Source: Elusimicrobiota bacterium
GTDB taxonomy: Bacteria; Elusimicrobiota; UBA5214; JBBAAG01
Direction of reading: 5' to 3'
Assembly (NCBI GenBank): GCA_041658405.1
Contig: JBBAAG010000008.1
Coordinates: 9,210 to 73,209, forward strand
Length of the DNA: 64,000 nucleotides
In this document: piece by piece, positions 43,861 through 53,867 of the stretch
Layout of the letters: each line of letters opens with the position of its first letter
Numbering within the stretch: position 1 is the stretch's first letter
Made by a program: the position numbers and the translations under genes
Notes under the pieces: generated by a model
The model's database searches: none
What the model saw: the letters and a program-made list of their open reading frames with translations, nothing else
What the model was told of the DNA's origin: nothing

Positions 43861-43890
43861 TTGATAAAACAGTAGTTGATAAGTTATAAT
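43861..43890 (+). promoter_or_regulatory. Promoter for parA
   Basis: TTGATA (43861-43866), 18-base spacer, TATAAT (43885-43890). It starts 13 bases after the right end of the 145-bp element and lies 58 bases ahead of parA. Confidence 0.6.
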
Positions 43891-43947
43891 ACTAGTATTA
43901 AAGAGTATATTACTTATAGAAAAGGACGTATAAAAAAAATCAATTAA

Positions 43948-44736
43948 ATGAAAGTCATTGCGGTTGCCAACCAAAAAGGCGGGGTGGGGAAAACCACAAC
44001 TGCTGTTAATATAGCAGCGTATATGTCATACTTCGGGAGACAAGTGTTATTGATAGATATTGACCCGCAGGGGAATGCTAGTTCCGGGGTTGGTATGGAT
44101 AAAGTTAATCTTAAGGCAAGTGTTTATGATGTACTCCTCGAAAGTACGGAGATAAAAGATGCGGTGAAGCCTACTGCGCATGATTGGTTAGACGTTCTTC
44201 CCGCGAATATTGACCTTACCGGTGCGGAGATTGAACTGGTGAACGTTATTGCCCGGGAGACAAGGTTACGAAAAAAAATTGAGGCAGTAACAAAATTGTA
44301 CGATTACGTTATTATCGACTGCCCGCCGTCATTAGGATTATTGACATTGAACGCGCTTACCGCAGCGGATAGTATTTTGATACCCATACAATGCGAATTT
44401 TATGCGTTGGAAGGGCTAGCGCAGTTGTTACAGACAATTGAACTGATAAAAGGGCATCTTAACCCAAAACTTGAGGTTGAGGGTGTGGCATTAACGATGT
44501 ACGACGGGAGGTCAAATCTCTATAACCAGGTACGGGAAGAAGTGAAAAAGTATTTTGAAGCGAAAGTATATACCACAATAATACCGAGAAACGTAAGGTT
44601 GGCGGAAGCGCCGAGTTACGGGAAAACTATTCTTGAGTATGACCCGTCTTCCCGCGGGGGTAAGGCGTATGAGAACTTAACCCGGGAAGTTTTGGGTGTG
44701 CCTATGGAAGAAGAACAGTTGTCGTTAGGTTTGTGA
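43948..44736 (+). CDS. parA: ParA/Soj-type chromosome partitioning ATPase
   Basis: 262 residues. The deviant Walker A K10-GGVGKT16 is present, followed by the Walker A'/B regions (LLIDIDPQGNASSG, YVIIDCPPSLGLLT). RNVRLAEAPSYGK near the C-terminus marks the chromosomal Soj type. It moves origin regions or other cargo with ParB. No parB is adjacent; homoserine dehydrogenase follows after 16 bases. Its composition is core-like, unlike the island before it. Confidence 0.93.
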   Translation: MKVIAVANQKGGVGKTTTAVNIAAYMSYFGRQVLLIDIDPQGNASSGVGMDKVNLKASVYDVLLESTEIKDAVKPTAHDWLDVLPANIDLTGAEIELVNVIARETRLRKKIEAVTKLYDYVIIDCPPSLGLLTLNALTAADSILIPIQCEFYALEGLAQLLQTIELIKGHLNPKLEVEGVALTMYDGRSNLYNQVREEVKKYFEAKVYTTIIPRNVRLAEAPSYGKTILEYDPSSRGGKAYENLTREVLGVPMEEEQLSLGL

Positions 44737-44752
44737 AAGGATAAATTTTTTT

Positions 44753-46045
44753 ATGCCAGTAAAAATTGGGTTGGTTGGATGCGGGACTGTTGGAATGTCT
44801 GTCCTAAAAATATTGCATACCAACCCTGGGTTGATTGAGGATCGGGTTGGGGATAAGATTGTAGTAAAAACTGTGTGTGATAAACGCGTGAACGAGTTGG
44901 AAGATATTAAGAAGTACGCGAAGGATGCGATACTTACGGATGATTATAAAAAAATAGTGTCTGACCCGGAGATAAGTTTGGTAGTAGAACTTGTTGGGGG
45001 GTATACCATTGCAAAAGATGTTGTTATGGAATCCCTGCGTGCGGGGAAACAGGTGGCAACCGCGAATAAAGCGTTGATTGCAACGTACTGGAATGAAATA
45101 TTTTCTACCGCAAAAAAGTATAAAGCATTGATTTATTTTGAAGCAAGCGTTGCAGCGGGTGTACCTGTGATCCAGGCGTTGAATGAAGGGCTCGCAGCTA
45201 ACCGTATAGAGTCAATCACCGGGATACTTAATGGTACAACGAATTATATTCTTTCCGCGATGTCGCGGGACGGAAAAAGTTTTGCTTCCGCGTTGAAAGA
45301 AGCTCAGAAGGCCGGGTTTGCAGAAGCTGATCCCACACTGGATATTGAAGGGCATGATACTAAACAAAAACTGTCAATCCTATCCTCACTTGCTTATGAT
45401 AACTGGGTACCGCCGGATAAGATTTATTGCGAAGGTATTACCGGTATTGATGTTATTGACCTTAAATTCGCGAAGGAAGAGTTCGGGTTAACCTTAAAAC
45501 TTCTCGGGGTGACAAAATTCGCGAATGGTAAACTTGAATCATGGGTCCGCCCGACTTTTATACAGGAAACTCATATGATGTCACGGATTGAGAATGAGTA
45601 TAACGGTATACTCATAAAAGGCGATGCTGCGGGGGATGTAATGTTTTACGGCCGTGGCGCAGGCGGTGATGCCGCAGCCAGCGGTGTGTTGTCCGATATA
45701 ATATACCTCGCACGGAATGTTGTGCATGAAACCGCTGAAAAAATGCCGTATGTGATGTATAACGAACGAAAACTTAATTTCTTGCCGATTGAAGATAGTG
45801 AAGGCGAATATTTTCTTAGGTTTACCACTGTTGACCGGCCGGGTGTACTTGCAAAAATATCAGGTGCGTTAGGTGAGAATAATGTGTCAATAGCGTCATG
45901 TTTCCAGCGCGCGATTGGTTCTACGGTACCGATATTTGTTACCACGCATAAAACTAAAGAGGGTAATATCCGTAAAGCCATGGCGTGTATTGACAACCTT
46001 CCTATTGTACGGTCAAAAACTGTAGTGTACCGTATTGAAGATTGA
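44753..46045 (+). CDS. hom: Homoserine dehydrogenase with C-terminal ACT domain
   Basis: Reduces aspartate semialdehyde to homoserine for Thr/Met/Ile synthesis. NAD(P)-binding GLVGCGTVGMSVLK at the N-terminus; catalytic-domain hallmarks ILNGTTNYILS and GFAEADPTLDIEGHDTKQKL. The ACT regulatory domain is at about 355-430 (LRFTTVDRPGVLAKISGALG), so threonine feedback is likely. 430 residues is typical. thrC lies about 3.6 kb downstream. Confidence 0.97.
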   Translation: MPVKIGLVGCGTVGMSVLKILHTNPGLIEDRVGDKIVVKTVCDKRVNELEDIKKYAKDAILTDDYKKIVSDPEISLVVELVGGYTIAKDVVMESLRAGKQVATANKALIATYWNEIFSTAKKYKALIYFEASVAAGVPVIQALNEGLAANRIESITGILNGTTNYILSAMSRDGKSFASALKEAQKAGFAEADPTLDIEGHDTKQKLSILSSLAYDNWVPPDKIYCEGITGIDVIDLKFAKEEFGLTLKLLGVTKFANGKLESWVRPTFIQETHMMSRIENEYNGILIKGDAAGDVMFYGRGAGGDAAASGVLSDIIYLARNVVHETAEKMPYVMYNERKLNFLPIEDSEGEYFLRFTTVDRPGVLAKISGALGENNVSIASCFQRAIGSTVPIFVTTHKTKEGNIRKAMACIDNLPIVRSKTVVYRIED

Positions 46046-46058
46046 TGTTTAATTACCG

Positions 46059-47294
46059 ATGCCAAACTTGTTGAATTCCCACTTATCCGCAGGTGCTGCA
46101 TCACGGAAAGTGCTGGTAATACTACGCTGGCTTATCATAGCGGTTATTGCGGTGATGATGTTTTATTCACCGGTTATCAAGAATAAATCCAATATTCTTC
46201 CATTAATTTTGTTGTTATCTGTATATATCGCTACAAACCTTGGGTTGATGATGATAGACGAGAAAATGGTTAACCGCAAGGTTATTACTACCGCAATATT
46301 TGTGGTTGACGTTATTCTTGTATCGTTGAGTATATATTTAACACACGGGTTCGCAACTGATCTTTACTTAATATATTTCATAATAATCTTTATGGCGGGC
46401 AGCGGGCAGGATGTTAAGTACGCAATACCTATGGCGTTAATTGCGGCGGTAGTATACGGCGTATTGTTGTTAAGCCGTGGGAATGTTGAGTTAATCTCCT
46501 CACCGGGTGTACTTATACGTGTGCCATTCATTTTTGTGGTATCCCTATCCTTTTTGTTTTACGCACAGCGTGAACGCGAGAAAATTGTTGAGAAAATGGA
46601 AAAACTCGATAAAATGTCATTAGTCGGCGAGATGGTCGCCGGGATTATGCATGAACTTAATACGCCGTTGACACGGATTGTGGGATTTACCGACGTACTA
46701 TCCTCCGCAAAGGATATTAAAGAAAAAGAGTTTATCCTCTCGAAACTTACCCGTGACGCTGCACAGGCTAAGGCTGTGATACTGTCAATCTCAAAGTTTA
46801 TGTATCAGGGACGGCCGGAACTAAAGGAAGTTACTATAGATGAAATCATTGATTCCGCGTTTAATATGGCAGCGGATCAGTTGAAACTTGAACATATTGA
46901 AGTAGAAAAAGTTTATACTGTTCCCCCCGTAAAAATTGTAGTGGATACCGGGCAGATACAACAGGTGATGATGAACCTTATCAATAACGCAAGGCATGCA
47001 GTTAAAAATTTTGATACCGCCGGTACTGGCAAAAAAATTGTTGTTTCCACTACACAACATGGGCACCGGGTGAGTGTTAAGTTTTATAATACCGGCCCTG
47101 TAATACCTCAAGAAAGTATGGAGAGGTTATTTGAACCGTTCTTCACAACAAAAAAGAGGGGTGAGGGTACCGGCCTCGGGCTTGCAATATGTTATAGAAT
47201 AATGAAGAATAATGGCGGGAGTATAACTATAAAAAACGCGGGGGATGGTACGGGTGTGGAGGTTATATTGACATTACCCTCTGTGGGGGGTTAG
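46059..47294 (+). CDS. Membrane sensor histidine kinase without a periplasmic sensor domain
   Basis: 411 residues. About five or six TM segments in residues 18-170 form an integral sensor. HisKA has H198 (GIMHELNTPLTR), followed by the ATPase domain with N-box (NLINNARHAV) and GEGTGLGLAICYRI. It has no partner regulator adjacent. Starts 13 bases after hom and ends two bases before the next gene, so it lies in the same operon. Confidence 0.92.
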   Translation: MPNLLNSHLSAGAASRKVLVILRWLIIAVIAVMMFYSPVIKNKSNILPLILLLSVYIATNLGLMMIDEKMVNRKVITTAIFVVDVILVSLSIYLTHGFATDLYLIYFIIIFMAGSGQDVKYAIPMALIAAVVYGVLLLSRGNVELISSPGVLIRVPFIFVVSLSFLFYAQREREKIVEKMEKLDKMSLVGEMVAGIMHELNTPLTRIVGFTDVLSSAKDIKEKEFILSKLTRDAAQAKAVILSISKFMYQGRPELKEVTIDEIIDSAFNMAADQLKLEHIEVEKVYTVPPVKIVVDTGQIQQVMMNLINNARHAVKNFDTAGTGKKIVVSTTQHGHRVSVKFYNTGPVIPQESMERLFEPFFTTKKRGEGTGLGLAICYRIMKNNGGSITIKNAGDGTGVEVILTLPSVGG

Positions 47295-47296
47295 TA

Positions 47297-49597
47297 TTGA
47301 GACAAAATAGTATTCGCGCCGTATTCTTAGGCGGTATCTTAGGGATGTTTGTTTTTACTTCACTAACTAACGTATTGGCGGAAAATGTGTATCCAAGATT
47401 GTATTTTAGCAAGAATGATGTCAGCAGGTTTCAACAGTCATCGTTTGTTTTAGCAGAAGAGCTTCTCACTAAAACATCGTTCCAGATAACGTTTATGTCG
47501 CGGAAAGAAGTATTCCCGTTTGTCCCTACCGAAATAAGGATATCCACACCGCCTTTTGAGGGTTATGCCGGGCAGTATCCTTACTGGACCGCAATGTCGG
47601 GTGAAATATTGTCTAATATTCAAAACCTGGCATTCAGTTACTACCTAACTGGTGATACAAAGTTTGCGGATAAAACTAAAGAACAGTTATTGGCGTTATG
47701 TTCATGGTCGTCATGGAACGAGTATGCCGGGGTTCCGAGTTTGTCCAACTGCCATTTTATTATGGCATCAACGTTCGCATATGATATTCTGTATGCCTAT
47801 CTTGCTGAAGATGAACGCGTGCGTATCCGCACGGCAATAGCAAAGCTTGGCTGTGAACCTTTGTATACCCGCGGATTACAGAAGGTGTATCATAACATCA
47901 CTGCATTCCAGTATGTAGCGTTAGGTATCGGCGGGCTTGCGCTTGTGGGTGAGGATCCAAATGCGGTGAAGTATATCGCAATGGCGAAAGAGTATGCGTT
48001 GTGGTTCCTTGATCAGTGTATGTCTTCATCTAACTTTGAAGGGTTGACCTATACTGACTACGTGATACAGAACCTGTTACATTTAGCAGCAGCATTGAAA
48101 AATGTTGTGAATGACGATACGTTATTTCAACATAAGTACGTATCTGAAATCCTGCCCGTATTGCCGTTATACTTCCTAAGCCCGGATGGAAAATCAATGT
48201 CTAACTTCGGGGATGCTGCCCGGGATAATGTGTATTTTGGGATTACCATGAAAATTATTTACCAGTACCTTAACAACAACGGGTATGCTGGATGGTACCT
48301 CAAAAAAACCGGGCTGGATAAAAAGGATGTGTACATCAATGCATCACGCGGTGTGCCGGATAAGTTTTATCATTCCAACCGTTTGGTTACTACACCGGAA
48401 GGTAATTTATCGTTAGCAAGGAAGTTTAATAACATCGGGTGGGTGTCAATGAAGTCGGACTGGACAGATAATGGGTCATGGCTTGTGTTTATCAGTGGTG
48501 ACTCGCGGTTGGACCACAGTCATTTTGATACGAATAGTTTTATCCTTAACGTTGCAGGGGATTGGTTGCTAACCGATCCGGGATACCGTGATTCATCAAA
48601 AGGATGGACTACTCCGGAGTATCCGCCGCAGGTGTATACCATACAGTCCGTAGGACATAATTCTGTGCAGGTGAATAGTGTAGGGCAAAAGTTTAAAGGT
48701 AGGGGTAAGGTTACCGAATTTTTCGATTCGCCGTTTTATGCGTATACTCAAGGCGATGCTGCAGGGGCGTATAGCGAAGATATATTGACAAAGTATTTGC
48801 GTAGTATTATACACGTGAGGACAGGTAATTACTTCCTCATTGTAGACCAGTTGCAGGCACAGGAACCGTCAAAGTTTGAATGTTTATTCCATAAAGATAA
48901 GGATGCTGTCCTGAAAACCCGGGGTGATGGGTTTAGTATCAACAAAAAAGTTGCGGGTGTGGATATAAAAATTCTTGAACCCAAAGGTGTTAACCTGGAA
49001 ACAACTGTATTCCCCGGTGCGGAACGCTATGGCGAGTATATGGTAGTAAGTAATAAACAAAATACCGAAGAACTTGTTTTTGTTACGTTGATGGTTCCGT
49101 ATATTATAGGTTCTACGGAGATTGTAAAAGTTGTGCTAGAGAAATGCGTTACAACCGAGGAGTACGCAGCTTTTGAGCTTAAGTCCGGTGAGAATAAGGA
49201 TTATGTACTGCTTAACTTTAAGCCTGCGGGTGAGGTTGTTACACAAGAGAGTATTATGTGTGATGGGAATAATGCGTATGTTCAACTGGACAAAAATGGA
49301 AATCTAACTAAATGCGTGATGGTCAACGGTAAGAAACTGATATTTGAAAAAATTGTGATGGTTATATTTACAGTCCCGCGGTGTTCGATATCTCTGAATA
49401 ATACACCCCGAGGGGTGGAGGGCGGGTTTAGCCTTCCGGAGAATACCGGGGTACAGGTGTTTCTCCCAAACCTTAAAGAATTCCGGGTTGGTAATGATAA
49501 AATTGACTTAATTAAAATGTATGATAAACGCAGCGGGATATTAACATTATCCCTGCCATCCGGGGAACATAGTTTTTCTGGTATATATAATGAATAA
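47297..49597 (+). CDS. Exported heparinase II/III-family polysaccharide lyase
   Basis: 766 residues. Start TTG 47297 follows GGGGGG in the end of the kinase gene. Signal peptide at 1-28 (VFLGGILGMFVFTSLTNVLA). The N-terminal alpha-barrel has SNCHFIMASTFAYDIL and YHNITAFQYVAL; the heparinase II/III-like domain follows with LDHSHFDTNSFILNVAGDWLL and HNSVQVN. Members cleave uronic-acid polysaccharides such as alginate or heparin-like glycans. The exact substrate is not determined. Confidence 0.9.
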   Translation: MRQNSIRAVFLGGILGMFVFTSLTNVLAENVYPRLYFSKNDVSRFQQSSFVLAEELLTKTSFQITFMSRKEVFPFVPTEIRISTPPFEGYAGQYPYWTAMSGEILSNIQNLAFSYYLTGDTKFADKTKEQLLALCSWSSWNEYAGVPSLSNCHFIMASTFAYDILYAYLAEDERVRIRTAIAKLGCEPLYTRGLQKVYHNITAFQYVALGIGGLALVGEDPNAVKYIAMAKEYALWFLDQCMSSSNFEGLTYTDYVIQNLLHLAAALKNVVNDDTLFQHKYVSEILPVLPLYFLSPDGKSMSNFGDAARDNVYFGITMKIIYQYLNNNGYAGWYLKKTGLDKKDVYINASRGVPDKFYHSNRLVTTPEGNLSLARKFNNIGWVSMKSDWTDNGSWLVFISGDSRLDHSHFDTNSFILNVAGDWLLTDPGYRDSSKGWTTPEYPPQVYTIQSVGHNSVQVNSVGQKFKGRGKVTEFFDSPFYAYTQGDAAGAYSEDILTKYLRSIIHVRTGNYFLIVDQLQAQEPSKFECLFHKDKDAVLKTRGDGFSINKKVAGVDIKILEPKGVNLETTVFPGAERYGEYMVVSNKQNTEELVFVTLMVPYIIGSTEIVKVVLEKCVTTEEYAAFELKSGENKDYVLLNFKPAGEVVTQESIMCDGNNAYVQLDKNGNLTKCVMVNGKKLIFEKIVMVIFTVPRCSISLNNTPRGVEGGFSLPENTGVQVFLPNLKEFRVGNDKIDLIKMYDKRSGILTLSLPSGEHSFSGIYNE

Positions 49598-49636
49598 ATG
49601 GTAATAAATATTTTTTTATAAGGAGAGTTAACTAAA

Positions 49637-50767
49637 ATGAAGAACGCGTATCTCGGGATTATTAACCGTTACCGCAAGTATTTACCCGTGGATGATAACA
49701 CGCCGGTAGTGACCCTGTACGAAGGTAATACAGCGTTGATTGAAGCTAAGAATATATCAAAAAAATTGTTTAACAATGCAGTACGCGTATTTCTTAAATG
49801 CGAAGGGTTTAATCCTACAGGATCGTTTAAGGACCGCGGGATGACACTTGCAATCTCAAAAGCTGTGGAGGAAGGGAGTAAAGCTGTTATCTGTGCATCA
49901 ACAGGGAATACATCGGCATCCGCAGCAGCGTATTCCGCTGTGGCTGGGCTTAAATGCGCAGTATTGATACCCTCGGGTGCGATTGCTCTGGGGAAACTGT
50001 CCCAAGCTTTAATGCACGGGGCGGTGGTTGTGCCGGTGGATGGGAATTTTGATGTCGCTCTTACAATGGTACGCGAGATTGTGAAGAAGTATCCTTTAAC
50101 CTTGGTTAATTCACTTAACCCATACCGTATTGAAGGACAAAAAACCGGTGCGTTTGAAATTGTAGATTTTTTAACGAGTTATATCGATGAAGGTGTAAAT
50201 ATATTCCCGGATTACCAGTTTATGCCCGTAGGGAATGCCGGGAATATTACAGCATACTGGAAAGGGTATAAGGAATACCAAAAGTTGTTTGGGTTACCGA
50301 TAACACAGTTACCTAAGATGATGGGGTACCAGGCAGCGGGTTCCGCGCCGATAGTTATAGGTAAGCCCGTAGAGAAACCGGAAACACTGGCTACAGCGAT
50401 ACGGATCGGTAATCCTGCATCGTGGAAACAGGCAGTGGATGCCCGGGATGAGTCCGGAGGGGTAATTGAAGCTGTTACTGATGACGAAATTGTTGAAGCG
50501 TATAAATTATTGGCGGGAAGCGAAGGCGTGTTTTGTGAACCGGCATCTGCAGCGTCAGTTGCAGGGTTGATCAAGAAAAGTAAGGACGGGTATTTTAAAG
50601 CAGTACCTGAAAAACAAAGAGGGAAAAAGAAAAGTGTGCCTATAGCAGTGTGTATCCTAACAGGTCATGGGTTGAAGGATCCTGAACGCGCAATAAAATC
50701 AACTGCTGTGGATTTAAAACCTGTGAAACCTGATATTGATGCTATCATTAAGGCTATTGGGTTGTGA
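49637..50767 (+). CDS. thrC: Threonine synthase
   Basis: PLP enzyme converting O-phosphohomoserine to threonine. The PLP lysine is K65 in NPTGSFKDRGM; CASTGNTSASAAAYSA and NSLNPYRIEGQKT are conserved. The regulatory C-terminal extension of plant enzymes is absent; 376 residues fits the short class. AGGAGAG at 49620 precedes the ATG. Functionally paired with hom. Confidence 0.96.
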   Translation: MKNAYLGIINRYRKYLPVDDNTPVVTLYEGNTALIEAKNISKKLFNNAVRVFLKCEGFNPTGSFKDRGMTLAISKAVEEGSKAVICASTGNTSASAAAYSAVAGLKCAVLIPSGAIALGKLSQALMHGAVVVPVDGNFDVALTMVREIVKKYPLTLVNSLNPYRIEGQKTGAFEIVDFLTSYIDEGVNIFPDYQFMPVGNAGNITAYWKGYKEYQKLFGLPITQLPKMMGYQAAGSAPIVIGKPVEKPETLATAIRIGNPASWKQAVDARDESGGVIEAVTDDEIVEAYKLLAGSEGVFCEPASAASVAGLIKKSKDGYFKAVPEKQRGKKKSVPIAVCILTGHGLKDPERAIKSTAVDLKPVKPDIDAIIKAIGL

Positions 50768-50815
50768 TAAATATTTTTTAGGAAATTAATTTGAAGAGAA
50801 GGAGAATTATTTTTT

Positions 50816-51121
50816 ATGGCAGAAAATCAACCGGAACAAAAAAAAGGTGAGATACAAATACAACTAGATGAACAAACTGCGCAGGGTGTGTATGTAAACC
50901 TCGCAATGATAACGCATACTGACGCCGAATTTGTGATAGACCTTTTGTATCTCCAGCCTCAGGCGCCGCAAGCAAAAGTACGAGCCCGCGCAATAACGTC
51001 GCCTGTACATGCAAAACGGTTACTCCGCGCGTTACAGGAAAATGTTAATAAGTATGAATCAAAGTTTGGTGTGATAAACGAGCCGCAGAACGTTCCTTCA
51101 CGTCCTATGGGCATGGCGTAA
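50816..51121 (+). CDS. DUF3467 small protein
   Basis: 101 residues with the DUF3467 pattern: IQLDEQTAQGVYVNLAMITHTDAEFVIDL and TSPVHAKRLLRALQENVNKYE. The family is widespread and uncharacterised. AGAAGGAGAA precedes ATG 50816. It is directly followed (four bases) by cinA, suggesting co-expression. Confidence 0.9.
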   Translation: MAENQPEQKKGEIQIQLDEQTAQGVYVNLAMITHTDAEFVIDLLYLQPQAPQAKVRARAITSPVHAKRLLRALQENVNKYESKFGVINEPQNVPSRPMGMA

Positions 51122-51125
51122 TAAG

Positions 51126-52382
51126 ATGAGGATCGAACTTATCTGCGTTGGCAGTGAGTTGTTAGTTGAAAAGGTTAACACCGATGCTCGGTTGATCGGT
51201 GAAAAGTTGCATACCATAGGTTTAGCGTTGTCACGCGTATCAACCGTTGGGGATGATATGGACGAAATGGTGAGCGTTTTGACGGACGCTATTACACGGT
51301 CCGACCTCGTGATCTTAACCGGCGGATTAGGCCCTACTTTTGATGATTTTACACGTGAAGCTGTTGCGAAAGTGCTTAACCGCAAGCTAATATTTAACCG
51401 TGAAGCTATGCAGATGATCGCAGCTTTATTTGCTAAACGTAACCGCGAGATGCCAAAAATTAATGAACGCCAGGCGTATGTTATCGACGGGGGGACGGTA
51501 TTAATTAATCCCGCGGGTACTGCTCCTGGGCAGGCAGTTGAGTTTAAGTCACAAGGGAAAGTAAAGGCAGTAATCCTTCTCCCCGGCCCGCCTACCGAAC
51601 TTAATTCAATGCTTAACACCAGCGCAGGGGTGTATCTAAAAGATAAGTACCGGCATGGGACCCGTAAAACGGTGGTATTCCATATTTTTGGTGAGGCGGA
51701 ATCTGTGATTGATGAAATGATACGCCCGGTAGTTGATATGGAACGCAAGTTCGAGAGTGAAATGTTAACATTTGGTATTCTCGCGCATCGCGGGATAATC
51801 GATGTTAAATATACAGTAGCCGGGGATAATGAGTTGATGGTAGATAATCTTGTTAATAAAGTTAGGAAAGAGTTATTGGGTGTCATCGGGGGTATGGTGT
51901 ATGGAGAGGATGGGCAAACCCTGGAGTCTGTCACCGCGAACTTGCTTCTAAAACACAAGAAAACTGTTGCTGTTGCTGAATCGTGTACTGCCGGGATGAT
52001 AGCTTCTAAACTTACTTCCGTAGCGGGGAGTTCAATATACTTTAAGGGCGGGATTATTGCATACGATAATTCTGTGAAGACCGGGTTACTGGGTGTAACA
52101 GATGATGCGCTTAATACTCACGGCGCGGTCTCCGAAGAAGTGGCGTTACAGATGGCACGCGGGGTGAAACAAAAAATAGGTACTACCTGCGCGGTGGCAA
52201 CTACCGGAATTGCGGGGCCCGGCGGGGGTACAAAAGAAAAGCCTGTGGGGTTAGTATATATCGGTATGGTTATTGATGATAAGGAGTATGTTGATAAATT
52301 CCAGTTTTTTGGGGTGCGTAACGACCTGCGGGAACGGTTTGCAATGGCAGCGCTTAATCTTTTACGTCAACGGTTATTATGA
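51126..52382 (+). CDS. cinA: CinA: NMN deamidase/ADP-ribose pyrophosphatase-type protein
   Basis: 418 residues. The N-terminal MoCF_biosynth domain (ELICVGSELLVEKVNTDA, LTGGLGPTFDDFTREA, LPGPPTELN) and the C-terminal CinA domain (AVAESCTAGMIASKLTSVAGSS, ATTGIAGPGGGTKEKPVGLV) are both complete. CinA takes part in NAD salvage, and in some species is induced with competence; recA is not adjacent here. Confidence 0.95.
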   Translation: MRIELICVGSELLVEKVNTDARLIGEKLHTIGLALSRVSTVGDDMDEMVSVLTDAITRSDLVILTGGLGPTFDDFTREAVAKVLNRKLIFNREAMQMIAALFAKRNREMPKINERQAYVIDGGTVLINPAGTAPGQAVEFKSQGKVKAVILLPGPPTELNSMLNTSAGVYLKDKYRHGTRKTVVFHIFGEAESVIDEMIRPVVDMERKFESEMLTFGILAHRGIIDVKYTVAGDNELMVDNLVNKVRKELLGVIGGMVYGEDGQTLESVTANLLLKHKKTVAVAESCTAGMIASKLTSVAGSSIYFKGGIIAYDNSVKTGLLGVTDDALNTHGAVSEEVALQMARGVKQKIGTTCAVATTGIAGPGGGTKEKPVGLVYIGMVIDDKEYVDKFQFFGVRNDLRERFAMAALNLLRQRLL

Positions 52383-52388
52383 TATTTG

Positions 52389-52417
52389 TTCACAAACGAA
52401 GAAGTTTATGCTAAAAT
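52389..52417 (+). promoter_or_regulatory. Promoter for the polysaccharide deacetylase gene
   Basis: TTCACA (52389-52394), 17-base spacer, and extended -10 TGCTAAAAT (TAAAAT at 52412-52417). The same TATGCTAAAAT string occurs ahead of pal at 61732. Confidence 0.55.
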
Positions 52418-52466
52418 TTGGAGGCATAAGATAGGCGGGTACATAGTACTAAGGAATGTATATTAA

Positions 52467-53366
52467 ATGGCTAGGTTTCGTTTCGTTGCCAGAAGATACG
52501 AAATACTGTTGACAGTATTAGCCGCTGTGTTGTCAATCAGCGTGGAAGTGTTCTCGCGGTGTAGTTCCATTGACCCGAGCAGGTTACCTGCTGCAGCAAC
52601 GGTGATTACCGTTCCAAAACCTGTATCGTCAGTTTTGAAGAAAACGGATGGTAAACTTATACCTAAAACCCCGGCACAGAGTATAGCTGCCGTAAAATAT
52701 ATTGCATTAACTTTTGATGATGGGCCGCATCCTGAACTTACGGATAAACTTCTTGAAGTTTTACGCGGTGAGAAGGTTAAGGCAACTTTTTTTCTTGTTG
52801 GGCAGATGATTGAGTTGTATCCGAATATTACACGCGCGATGGTACAGGACGGGCATCAGGTGGCGAACCATACCTACAGCCATCCTAACCTTAATATGAT
52901 AGATACGGAACAGCTGAATGACGAGCTTAGTTATACAAAATATTTGTTATCCAGTTACGGCGGGGTAAGGACTAATATTATCCGTCCGCCGGGTGGGAAT
53001 TATAATTCTAATGTTTTAAAGTTCTGCGAGGTGTATGGTTATAAAATTGTTTTATGGACAATTTTTCCGCGGGATCATGAATCACCAAAACCCGGGGTCA
53101 TAGTAAAACGCGTAGTCAAAAATGCGCATGACGGCGGGATTATACTGATGCATTCCGGGATGAAGAATACGATTACCGCGTTACCCGAAATTATAAGGAA
53201 ACTTAAAAGTGAAGGGTATCGGTTTGTCACTGTGGATGAATTGATAGAAAAAAATCAGAAGAATAATGTTGCAAAAAATGCAGGTAAGAGCGGTAAGCTT
53301 TCTTATACCGCGCATTTATCACAAAAAACGTGTTTATCCACCCCGTGGCTGCTGCCTGCAGAGTAA
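52467..53366 (+). CDS. Polysaccharide deacetylase (NodB domain), membrane-anchored or exported
   Basis: 299 residues. A basic N-terminus and hydrophobic segment at about 12-28 (ILLTVLAAVLSISVEVF) point to export. NodB motifs: TFDDGPHPELT with the metal Asp pair, NHTYSHPNL with two His, RPPGGNYNSN, and LMHSG near the end. It would N-deacetylate a glycan or peptidoglycan. The following ruvX and mltG genes are wall and housekeeping genes. Confidence 0.92.
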   Translation: MARFRFVARRYEILLTVLAAVLSISVEVFSRCSSIDPSRLPAAATVITVPKPVSSVLKKTDGKLIPKTPAQSIAAVKYIALTFDDGPHPELTDKLLEVLRGEKVKATFFLVGQMIELYPNITRAMVQDGHQVANHTYSHPNLNMIDTEQLNDELSYTKYLLSSYGGVRTNIIRPPGGNYNSNVLKFCEVYGYKIVLWTIFPRDHESPKPGVIVKRVVKNAHDGGIILMHSGMKNTITALPEIIRKLKSEGYRFVTVDELIEKNQKNNVAKNAGKSGKLSYTAHLSQKTCLSTPWLLPAE

Positions 53367-53408
53367 GTTGATAAAAATTAAATAAATAGTTTTCTAATAA
53401 GGTGTTTT

Positions 53409-53867
53409 ATGGATATACAAAAAGTTTTGGGTGTGGATTATGGCACAAAACGTGTTGGCCTGGCAGTAAGCGATTATACTGCAACAATAGCGCAGTCACT
53501 GGAACTTATAGAGAAAAACAGTGCGTTATCTGCATCAGAAGGTGATAAAGTTGTGGTGGAGCGTATAAAGAGTATTGTTGAAACACAAAAGGTTAGTGCG
53601 ATAGTTATCGGGTTTCCCCGGCATCTTGACGGGCGGGATGGAACTCTTGCCGGTACTATCCGCGCATTTGCGGAACAAGTGAAAACTGCAATTAATGTGG
53701 AAGTAGTTTTTTGGGATGAGTGGCTGACAACTTCTGCTGCGGAGAAAGTGTTGATTTCTGCAAATGTTTCCCGTGAAAAACGTAAACAAAAGATTGATAA
53801 ACTCGCAGCTACGGTGTTATTACAAAATTATCTTGATTCAAGAAAGAAGTTGGGTACGCAGAGATGA
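53409..53867 (+). CDS. ruvX: Holliday junction resolvase-like protein YqgF/RuvX
   Basis: 152 residues of RNase H fold: VLGVDYGTKRVGLAVSDYTA at the N-terminus, IVIGFPRHLDGRDGTLAG in the middle, VVFWDEWLTTSAAE near the end. Family members act in 16S rRNA 5'-end processing and possibly junction resolution. The stop overlaps mltG by four bases (ATGA). Confidence 0.94.
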   Translation: MDIQKVLGVDYGTKRVGLAVSDYTATIAQSLELIEKNSALSASEGDKVVVERIKSIVETQKVSAIVIGFPRHLDGRDGTLAGTIRAFAEQVKTAINVEVVFWDEWLTTSAAEKVLISANVSREKRKQKIDKLAATVLLQNYLDSRKKLGTQR

